A stretch of DNA of 20,565 nt from Chloroflexota bacterium (GTDB lineage Bacteria; Chloroflexota; Dormibacteria; Dormibacterales; Dormibacteraceae): NCBI GenBank assembly GCA_005880175.1, contig VBJR01000354.1, positions 1 through 20,565 of the forward strand, given 5' to 3'. The notes under the pieces are model-generated. The model saw only the letters and a list, made by a program, of their open reading frames with translations. It ran no database searches and was not told where the DNA came from. The translations under genes and the position numbers were made by a program. Shown here one piece after another: positions 15,861 to 20,565 of this stretch (within the stretch, counting starts at the first letter, position 1; every line of letters begins with the position of its first letter).

Positions 15861-16292
15861 ATGAGACCTGCGACCGCACCGACGTACCGCCGGATCCCCG
15901 GGCCGGTGGACGCCCTGATCCAGTTGATCGTCCGACTGGGCATGATGCCCCACTCCTATGTCCTCGAGACCACGGGCGTCCGCAGCGGCCGCCGGCGGTC
16001 GACGCCGGTCACGTTGGTCGAAGACGGTGGGCGCTGGCTGGTCGCACCCTACGGTGTACGCGCCTGGGTCCGGAACGTGCGGGCCAGTCGGACGGGGAGG
16101 TTGCTCCGTGGCCGGCGCATCCTCGACGTCCGGTTCGAGGAAGTGGATGCCGAGGAGGCGGCCCCAGTGCTCCAGCAGTACTGGCAGCAGGTGAAGCTGA
16201 CCCGGCCGTACTTCGACGTCGGCGCGAACCCGCAACTTTCGGACTTCCGCCGTGTGGCCACCGCGCACCCGGTCTTCCGGGTCTTCACCTGA
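15861..16292 (+). CDS. Ddn-family (F420-dependent nitroreductase/quinone reductase) protein 1
   Basis: A 143-aa protein from ATG 15861, with GGGGGAG upstream. It shows the family order: MPHSYVLETTGVRSGRRRST, PVTLVEDGGRWLVAPYG, WVRNVRASRTGRLL, a LDVRFEEVDAEEAAPVLQQY segment and AHPVFRVF at the end. Ddn proteins are single-domain split barrels that use F420H2 to reduce quinones or nitro compounds, and several are induced by hypoxia in mycobacteria. The TTGVRSGRRR and NVRA segments form the F420 phosphate pocket in the family. A second, related gene follows 84 bases downstream. Confidence 0.85.
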   Translation: MRPATAPTYRRIPGPVDALIQLIVRLGMMPHSYVLETTGVRSGRRRSTPVTLVEDGGRWLVAPYGVRAWVRNVRASRTGRLLRGRRILDVRFEEVDAEEAAPVLQQYWQQVKLTRPYFDVGANPQLSDFRRVATAHPVFRVFT

Positions 16293-16314
16293 GCCTGACG
16301 AGCGGAGAAACGTG

Positions 16315-16380
16315 ATGCGCGTGGTCCTGGTACCGGCCGCCGAGCGGGTCGCCACGGACATCGAGTGGAGGGACGCATGA
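16315..16380 (+). other. 21-codon open frame between the two Ddn-family genes
   Basis: ATG 16315, with GGAGAAA close upstream, encodes MRVVLVPAAERVATDIEWRD plus Ala and stops in an overlap with the start of the next gene (ATGATG). It may be a leader peptide that couples translation, or, like the USP and third hypA in this window, the two ends of a gene whose middle was deleted. Nothing in it can be matched to a family. Confidence 0.35.
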
Positions 16381-16862
16381 TGCGCGCGAACGACGCCTTC
16401 CTCAGGTGGTGCTACCGGAGCGGCCGTCCGAACGGGTTGGCGGCGGCCCTGAACCGCGTCGGGGCCGTCCTCTCGTCCGCCGGGCTGTGGCCGAGCCGCA
16501 TGGCCACCCTGCAGGTGCGAGGACGCCGCAGCGGACGGCCTCTGTCGCTCCCCGTGGTCCTGGTCGAGCAGGACGGCGATCGGTACCTGGTCGCGATGCT
16601 CGGCGAGGCCACGAACTGGGTGGCGAACGTGCGGGCGGACGGCCGACGGGCGGTGCTCGGTCACGGCCGCCGGGAGGCCGTGCGTTTGGAGGAGGTGGAA
16701 CCGGGCTCGCGCGCTCCCATCCTCCGCCGGTACCTGCAGGTCGCGCCGGGAGCGCGGCCGCACATCCCCGTCGACCGCCGGGCGCCGCTCGCCGACTTCG
16801 AGCGGATCGCGGACCGGTACCCGGTGTTCCGAATCCGCGCCGACGACGTCGCCGCCCGCTGA
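16377..16862 (+). CDS. Ddn-family (F420-dependent nitroreductase/quinone reductase) protein 2
   Basis: A 161-aa protein; ATG 16377 is chosen because GGAGGG lies six bases upstream (ATG 16380 follows directly). It has an N-terminal helix (DAFLRWCYRSGRPNGLAAAL), MATLQVRGRRSGRPLSLPVV with the conserved [TV]xGRRSGRP cofactor segment, DGDRYLVAMLGEATNWVANV, RREAVRLEEVEPGSRAPILR and DRYPVFRI at the end. It is a distant paralog of the preceding gene; the pair shares the NW/WV-x-NVRA element. It is likely F420-dependent, with substrate unknown. A weak hairpin (CCGTCC/GGACGG at 16901-16916) follows. Confidence 0.85.
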   Translation: MMRANDAFLRWCYRSGRPNGLAAALNRVGAVLSSAGLWPSRMATLQVRGRRSGRPLSLPVVLVEQDGDRYLVAMLGEATNWVANVRADGRRAVLGHGRREAVRLEEVEPGSRAPILRRYLQVAPGARPHIPVDRRAPLADFERIADRYPVFRIRADDVAAR

Positions 16863-16961
16863 GCGCCATGCGACCACACTGCGACCGCGGTCAGGCCGGC
16901 CCGTCCGTCGGGACGGAGGTCAGGAACATCCGCGATACGCGCAGCCCCTCCTGGGCGGTTG

Positions 16962-16975
16962 GGGCCGTTCGGCCC
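16962..16975 (+). promoter_or_regulatory. DosR/DevR-like box of cassette B
   Basis: GGGCCGTTCGGCCC, followed by TGG, lies 62 bases before ATG 17024. A CATCGTGA element follows exactly 37 bases after the box start (16999-17006), as in cassette C, and may include the -10 region. Confidence 0.65.
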
Positions 16976-17023
16976 TGGTTGGAGTCAGCGAGGCCCCGCA
17001 TCGTGATCGTGGAGGTACCGCAC

Positions 17024-17359
17024 ATGCTGAGACACATCGCGACAGCTCCATCGGCAGCGACCGTCTGGGTGGCGCAGCTCCAGGTTGGCCTCGCCGGCGT
17101 GGGCGGTCGGTCCCCGACCGAGGACGACGTCGAGCCGATCGTGGAGCGCATGTGCCGCACCCAGGGCGTACGCGATGCGGCGGTCGTGCCGCTCGAAGGC
17201 GGAATGGCGGTCGCCGTGAGGCTGGCCGCCGACGACGCCACTGCCGCGCTTCAGCGAGCACGGCGGTTGGCCATCTCCTCCGCTCGCTACGCGGGCTTCG
17301 GCCAGGCCACCGTGAGGCGCACGCGCGTCATTTCGACGCACGGGGCCGGGACGGCCTGA
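17024..17359 (+). CDS. HypA-linked small protein, copy B
   Basis: A 111-aa protein from ATG 17024, with GGAGGT seven bases upstream; the leader and the first codons (CACATGCTGA) match copy C. It has a short N-terminal segment, VWVAQLQVGLAGVGG, EDDVEPIVERMCRTQGVRDA, AVVPLEGGMAVAVRL, AALQRARRLA, SARYAGFGQ and a C-terminal HGAGTA. There is no signal peptide or membrane helix. The alternating strand-helix pattern suggests a compact alpha/beta fold. It is followed 11 bases later by hypA. The function is unknown. Copies A and C have RTEGVRS where this one has RTQGVRD, and this copy is the most divergent of the three. Confidence 0.75.
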   Translation: MLRHIATAPSAATVWVAQLQVGLAGVGGRSPTEDDVEPIVERMCRTQGVRDAAVVPLEGGMAVAVRLAADDATAALQRARRLAISSARYAGFGQATVRRTRVISTHGAGTA

Positions 17360-17370
17360 GGAGGAGGACG

Positions 17371-17721
17371 ATGCACGAGATGCGAACAGCGCAGCGCCTG
17401 GTGGACGAGGCTGTCGAGCTGATGGCGGAAGAGCGCGCCGAGTGCGTGACCGACATCGAGGTGGTGCTCGACTCCGCGGCCCGGCTCACGGCCGATTCGG
17501 TGCGCCAGCAGTTCGAGGTGGCCGCCCATGGCACCCCTGCCGAGGGTGCGGCGCTCCACGTCAGGCTGGCGCCCGGTCGGTACTGGTGCGTCGACTGCAC
17601 GTTCGAGTTCTCGAGTCTTGCGCCGTGCGGCGGGGCATGCCCGCGCTGCGGCCGTCGCGTCCTGAGCCTGGACGGCGAAGCGGCCGCTCACGTCGTCGCG
17701 ATCGGCGTGGCGGCCCCCTGA
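17371..17721 (+). CDS. hypA: HypA-like nickel metallochaperone, copy B
   Basis: A 116-aa protein from ATG 17371, with GAGGAGGA just upstream. It begins MHEMRTAQRL, with the His2/Glu3 nickel ligands, and has C73-x2-C76 (WCVDC) and C90-x2-C93 (CPRC) for zinc. Its layout follows copy A closely (SVRQQFEVAAHGTPAEGA against AVRQHFELAARGTPAEGV), showing a duplication of the cassette. An extra cysteine (C86) lies in the loop. Unlike copy A it has no hypC after it. It may serve a second nickel enzyme or have drifted to another metal role. It converges with the AHSA1 gene, with 24 bases between the stops. Confidence 0.88.
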   Translation: MHEMRTAQRLVDEAVELMAEERAECVTDIEVVLDSAARLTADSVRQQFEVAAHGTPAEGAALHVRLAPGRYWCVDCTFEFSSLAPCGGACPRCGRRVLSLDGEAAAHVVAIGVAAP

Positions 17722-17745
17722 TGGGTCGGGAAGCGCCGAAAGTCC

Positions 17746-18291
17746 CTACTCGATATTGGCCGCCATGTCCTGATAGGGAGGAACGAGCTCGTCAAATCGC
17801 GCCTCGGTGAGGCGCTCGCGCCCGGCGAGGTAGGCGGCGAGATCTTCGGCGTGCATCTGCCACCCAGCCCCGTAGAAGGCGACCTTGTCCAGCGGCATGC
17901 CCTGGACCTCGATGACCAGGATGGTCTGGCTGCCGTCGGCGGTCAGCGTGGCCTGGATGGCCTCGTCGAAGGGCGGCGCGCCCTGACCCTGCCGCCAGGA
18001 CTCGTCCGTTTCCCTGGTCGTCACCGCCAGCCGCCGCGGTGGCTCGCAGGCTTCCACGCGGCCCCTGCTCTCAACGCCGGAGGCCTCGACGGAGAGGCGG
18101 AACTCGCCGCCGGGACGGAGGTCGCCTTCCACCTGGCCGAACCAGCGCGCCAGGCGGCCGGGATCGGTGATTGCCGACCACAGGTCGTCGATGTCGGTGT
18201 CGTAGCGATCTTCGATGCGCACGACGCCCTTGCCGTCTGCCGATCGCAGGCTGCCCAGGATGCGGGTACCGGGACGTGGGTTGCTGGTCAT
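17746..18291 (-). CDS. AHSA1/SRPBCC-domain protein
   Basis: A 181-aa protein from ATG 18291, with AGGAG seven bases upstream. It shows the AHSA1 pattern: VVRIEDRYDTDIDDLWSAIT, DPGRLARWFGQVEGDLRPGG, EFRLSVEASG, GRVEACEPPRRLAVT, then QATLTADGSQTILVIEVQGM and the late GAGWQMHAEDLAAYLAGRE helix. Such proteins form a hydrophobic cavity for lipid-like ligands and are widespread stress-related proteins of unknown substrate. Of this window's genes it is the only one oriented opposite to its neighbours between 9756 and 19936. A near-palindrome (18348-18361) lies 70 bases upstream. Confidence 0.85.
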   Translation of the reverse strand: MTSNPRPGTRILGSLRSADGKGVVRIEDRYDTDIDDLWSAITDPGRLARWFGQVEGDLRPGGEFRLSVEASGVESRGRVEACEPPRRLAVTTRETDESWRQGQGAPPFDEAIQATLTADGSQTILVIEVQGMPLDKVAFYGAGWQMHAEDLAAYLAGRERLTEARFDELVPPYQDMAANIE

Positions 18292-18347
18292 CTGTCGCTC
18301 CTTCGTTCGCGTTGGGCCCACGACGGGACCTGACCGGTGCGGGCGCT

Positions 18348-18361
18348 GGGTCCGCGGTCCG
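18348..18361 (-). promoter_or_regulatory. Weak DosR/DevR-like box before the AHSA1 gene
   Basis: GGGTCCGCGGTCCG on the plus strand fits the core with one mismatch and is nearly palindromic. It lies 70 bases from the AHSA1 start on the minus strand. Confidence 0.4.
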
Positions 18362-18384
18362 GGGCCCTCCAGCCTGACGCGGCC

Positions 18385-18398
18385 GGGCCGCCCGGCCC
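18385..18398 (+). promoter_or_regulatory. DosR/DevR-like box 1 of cassette C
   Basis: GGGCCGCCCGGCCC, followed by TGGGG, lies 62 bases before ATG 18447, identical in spacing to cassette B. A CATCGTGA element at 18422-18429 is again 37 bases from the box start. Confidence 0.65.
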
Positions 18399-18404
18399 TG
18401 GGGC

Positions 18405-18418
18405 GGGCCCGTGGGCCC
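18405..18418 (+). promoter_or_regulatory. DosR/DevR-like box 2 of cassette C
   Basis: GGGCCCGTGGGCCC is a second exact fit, 20 bp centre to centre from box 1, about two helical turns, so both would be bound on the same face of the DNA. Confidence 0.5.
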
Positions 18419-18446
18419 GCCCATCGTGACGGCGGAGGTGGTGCAC

Positions 18447-18782
18447 ATGCTGAACCTGGTCTCGAGGGCTCCGTCCGCACTCCCGGTCTGGATCGTCCAA
18501 CTGGAGGTCGGGCACGCCGGCGGCAGCCGTCCGCAGCCCGGCGACGACGACGTTGAGCCGATGGTCGAACTCCTGTGCCGGACCGAGGGCGTGCGCTCGG
18601 TCGCGGTGGTGCCGCTGCGGACCGGCCTGGCGGTCGCGCTGGGTCTGGACGCCTCCGACGCCGGCGCTGCGCTGGAACGCGGGCGCGGGCTGGCCGTCGC
18701 GTGCGGGCGCTACGCCGGCCTGGGCGAGATGGCCGTGCGGCGGGCCCACGTCGCCCCGGCTCCCGGTGCCGGGCGGGCCTGA
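18447..18782 (+). CDS. HypA-linked small protein, copy C
   Basis: A 111-aa protein from ATG 18447, with GGAGGT seven bases upstream. It has the same length and layout as copy B: MLNLVSRAPSALPVWIVQLE, DDDVEPMVELLCRTEGVRSV, AVVPLRTGLAVALGLDA, AALERGRGLAVACGRYAGLG and PAPGAGRA. Copies A and C are especially alike around RTEGVRS and TGLAVA. It is followed 11 bases later by a hypA stub, so this cassette has lost its HypA while the small protein stayed intact. This suggests the small protein can be kept without its neighbour. The function is unknown. Confidence 0.75.
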   Translation: MLNLVSRAPSALPVWIVQLEVGHAGGSRPQPGDDDVEPMVELLCRTEGVRSVAVVPLRTGLAVALGLDASDAGAALERGRGLAVACGRYAGLGEMAVRRAHVAPAPGAGRA

Positions 18783-18793
18783 GGTCGGGGCCG

Positions 18794-18829
18794 ATGCACG
18801 AGATGCGGTCGGGCGTCCCGCCGGCCTGA
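18794..18829 (+). pseudogene. hypA stub of cassette C
   Basis: ATG 18794 opens MHEMRSGVPPA and stops at once. The first four residues are the nickel-binding start of HypA, and the last ones resemble the end of the copy at 17371 (IGVAAP). The central ~105 codons are missing, consistent with an internal deletion that joined both ends of a third hypA. Confidence 0.65.
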
Positions 18830-18884
18830 TCGCGGGCAGGCGCGCCGCGGGACGAGTCGAGCGACCCGCCGCGCCACCGGCGGA

Positions 18885-18910
18885 CGGCCCTGTCGATGCG
18901 GCCAGGGCCG
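18885..18910 (+). promoter_or_regulatory. Inverted half-sites before GAPDH
   Basis: CGGCCCTG and CAGGGCCG form an 8-bp inverted repeat with a 10-base spacer, ending 15 bases before ATG 18926. The left arm has the same GGACGGCCCTG right half as the 5293 box. Such a position fits an operator over the promoter. Confidence 0.45.
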
Positions 18911-18925
18911 GACCAGGATCGTGGC

Positions 18926-19936
18926 ATGAGCATCAAGATCGGCATCAACGGGTTCGGCCGGATCGGCCGGAACGTGCTCAGGGCGGCGGCCGAGATGGGC
19001 TCCGACCTCGAGGTCGTCGCGGTCAACGACATCGGCGACCCGCGCACGTTCGCCCACCTCCTCAAGCACGACACGGCGATGGGCACGTTCCGCCCCGCCG
19101 TCGAGGCGTGCGCCAACGCGATCCTCGTGGACGGCCGGCCCATCGCCTTCCTCTCGCTGCCGGAGGCCGGGGACCAGCCGTGGGCCACCTACGGCGCGGA
19201 CATCGTCATCGAGTCCACGGGCCACTACACGGACGCGAGCAGGGCGCGCGCCCACATCGACCGGGGCGGCGCCAGGACGGTGGTCATCTCGGCACCGGCC
19301 AGGAACCACGACGCCACCCTGCTGATGGGCATCAACCACTGCACGTACGACCCGGATCGCCACCACGTCGTGTCGATGGGCAGCTGCACCACCAACTGCC
19401 TGGTGCCCGTGGTCAAGGTGCTCAACGACGCCTTCGGCATCGAGCACGGCATGATGACCACCGTCCACGCTTACACCGGCGACCAGCGGCTGCAGGACAT
19501 GCCCCACAAGGACCTGCGCCGGGCCCGGGCGGCGGCGGACAACATCATCCCGACCTCGACCGGCGCCAACCGGGCGGTGGCCGAGGTGCTGCCGGAGCTG
19601 GCCGGCCGGTTCGGCGGGATGGCGTTCCGGGTGCCGGTGCAGGACGTCTCCGTGGTGGACCTGACCGTCGAGCTGCAGGAGGCGACCTCGGCGGAGGCGA
19701 TCAACGCCGCGCTCGAGGAGGCGGCGGCCGGCCCGCTGCGCGGCATCCTGGCGGTGACCCACGAACCGCTGGTCTCGTCCGACTTCCTGAAGGACCCGCA
19801 CTCGTCGATCGTGGACGCGCCCCTGACGCTGATGCTGGGCGACCACACCGCCAAGGTGGTGGCCTGGTACGACAACGAGTGGGGCTTCAGCTGCCGGATG
19901 GTGGACCTGGTCACGTACCTCGCCGGCCGCGGCTGA
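18926..19936 (+). CDS. gap: Glyceraldehyde-3-phosphate dehydrogenase, type I
   Basis: A 336-aa protein, a standard length. Residues 6-15 hold the NAD loop GINGFGRIGR, and VAVNDIGDP follows at 32-40. The catalytic Cys154 is in MGSCTTNCLVP, with His181 in TTVHAYTGDQRLQD. PTSTGANRAV and WYDNEWGFSCRM near the end complete the family. It oxidises glyceraldehyde-3-phosphate with phosphate to 1,3-bisphosphoglycerate. MGSC replaces the common ISASC/VSNAS form, a mild change. There is no clear ribosome site at ATG 18926, and the promoter-like repeat is very near, so the mRNA may be almost leaderless. In this context it is probably a stress-specific second GAPDH rather than the housekeeping one. Confidence 0.95.
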   Translation: MSIKIGINGFGRIGRNVLRAAAEMGSDLEVVAVNDIGDPRTFAHLLKHDTAMGTFRPAVEACANAILVDGRPIAFLSLPEAGDQPWATYGADIVIESTGHYTDASRARAHIDRGGARTVVISAPARNHDATLLMGINHCTYDPDRHHVVSMGSCTTNCLVPVVKVLNDAFGIEHGMMTTVHAYTGDQRLQDMPHKDLRRARAAADNIIPTSTGANRAVAEVLPELAGRFGGMAFRVPVQDVSVVDLTVELQEATSAEAINAALEEAAAGPLRGILAVTHEPLVSSDFLKDPHSSIVDAPLTLMLGDHTAKVVAWYDNEWGFSCRMVDLVTYLAGRG

Positions 19937-19952
19937 GCGGAGCGGACACGAA

Positions 19953-19986
19953 GAGATCCGCTGGAGCGCCGGCTCCAGCGGATCTC
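19953..19986. terminator. Bidirectional terminator
   Basis: A perfect 15-bp stem (GAGATCCGCTGGAGC with its complement) and GCCG loop lies between the convergent GAPDH (stop at 19936) and alcohol dehydrogenase (stop at 20002) genes. It is the longest perfect hairpin here, together with the one at 5214-5247. Confidence 0.88.
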
Positions 19987-20001
19987 GCGTGTGACGGACC
20001 G

Positions 20002-20565
20002 CTACGCCGGGACGGCCGTCTTCTCGGTGGCCGGCCGCGCGACGGCCGCTGGCGCCGCCTCCAGCACGACCTTCAGCGCCTGCGTGGTCGCCGCGGCCGC
20101 GAACGTGTCGTACGCGGCCATCGTGTCGGCCATCGGGAACGTGTGGGTGGCGAACGCGAGCGGGTCGAGCCGGCCGTACCGGATCAGCTCCAGCAGCTGT
20201 GGGATCGTGGTGGTGTCCACCAGGCCGGTCGTGATCGTCACGTCGCGGATCCACAGCCGCTCCAGGTGGAGCGTCGCCGGATGGCCATGCACGCCGATGT
20301 TGGCGACGCGGCCGCCCGGCCGCGCCAGCTCCGTCGCGAGCTCGAACGTCGCCGGCACGCCGACCGCCTCGATCGCCACGTCCGCACCCAGGCCGCCCGT
20401 CAGCTCGAGCACGGCCTGGACGGCGTCCACCGACCCGTTGTTGATCACGAAGTCGGCCCCGAACTCGCGCGCCCTGGCCAGGCGGGCGTCCGCCAGGTCG
20501 ATCGCCACGATGCGGCCCGGCGTGAGCAGCCGGGCGGTCATGATCGCGGCCAGGCCGATCGGACC
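20002..20565 (-). CDS. Zinc-type alcohol dehydrogenase (MDR family), C-terminal part
   Basis: The gene enters from the right edge; 187 residues are seen. They start with GPIGLAAIMTARLLTPG, the Rossmann fingerprint of medium-chain dehydrogenases, then IVAIDLADARLARAREFGAD, whose Asp after the second strand indicates NAD(H) rather than NADP(H). ADVAIEAVGVPATFELATEL and RPGGRVANIGVHG follow, then LEAAPA near the end. The zinc-binding GHE motif lies outside the window. The likely role is alcohol/aldehyde interconversion, which would regenerate NAD under oxygen limitation; this fits the island. Similarity to the theoretical sorbitol or threonine dehydrogenase branch cannot be excluded. Confidence 0.88.
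   Translation of the reverse strand, partial: GPIGLAAIMTARLLTPGRIVAIDLADARLARAREFGADFVINNGSVDAVQAVLELTGGLGADVAIEAVGVPATFELATELARPGGRVANIGVHGHPATLHLERLWIRDVTITTGLVDTTTIPQLLELIRYGRLDPLAFATHTFPMADTMAAYDTFAAAATTQALKVVLEAAPAAVARPATEKTAVPA

Overview
The window is about 20.6 kb of very GC-rich DNA. Its codon use, ATGA/GTGA start-stop overlaps, Ddn-type F420-linked proteins, small HypA/HypC proteins and Mgt-type ATPase point to an actinomycete-like bacterium (Actinomycetota). The gene content resembles the hypoxia/dormancy (DosR/DevR) islands known from Mycobacterium and Streptomyces: CBS protein, wax-ester synthase, universal stress protein, PNPOx-like protein, Ddn-type proteins, P-type ATPase, protein acetyltransferase/acyl-CoA synthetase, hydrogenase maturation factors, GAPDH and alcohol dehydrogenase. 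No hydrogenase structural subunit lies in the window. No tRNA, rRNA, CRISPR array or transposase was seen.

Layout. Bases 1-3321 are mostly minus-strand: start of a WS/DGAT-like acyltransferase (runs off the left edge), a frameshifted single-CBS protein, a 2TM protein, a baeRF/Vms1-type protein that has lost its C-terminus, a membrane-anchored bactofilin-like protein, and a one-TM protein. Bases 3459-5208 hold a plus-strand trio: a small membrane peptide, a cytochrome b6-like protein and a two-TM partner, ending in a strong terminator. Bases 5300-7884 are a hyp operon: small unknown protein, HypA, HypC, DMT transporter (one-base frameshift), DUF6390-like protein. Bases 8071-10379 hold a PNPOx-like protein, a convergent acyltransferase-3 protein, a basic soluble protein, and a universal stress protein gene whose middle is missing. 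Bases 10389-15571 hold a 905-aa GNAT/ADP-forming acyl-CoA synthetase fusion and a broken Mg-type P-type ATPase. Bases 15861-18829 hold two Ddn-family genes, two further copies of the small-protein/HypA cassette (the second with only a hypA stub), and an opposite-strand AHSA1/SRPBCC protein. Bases 18926-20565 hold GAPDH, a bidirectional terminator and a partial alcohol dehydrogenase.

Two patterns tie the window together. First, a 14-bp palindrome of the form GGGCCG-NN-CGGCCC recurs upstream of many of the genes, usually about 50-75 bp before the start codon. Its core GGGnCnnnnGnCCC is the same as that of the DosR/DevR box, so the island probably behaves as one hypoxia or redox regulon. Second, many genes are broken by small internal deletions or one-base indels (CBS, baeRF, small protein A, DMT transporter, USP, ATPase twice, third hypA). 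This is either real decay of a redundant stress island or an assembly problem, and it needs to be settled before function is inferred. The most novel candidate is the thrice-repeated cassette of an unrecognised ~111-aa protein followed by HypA.
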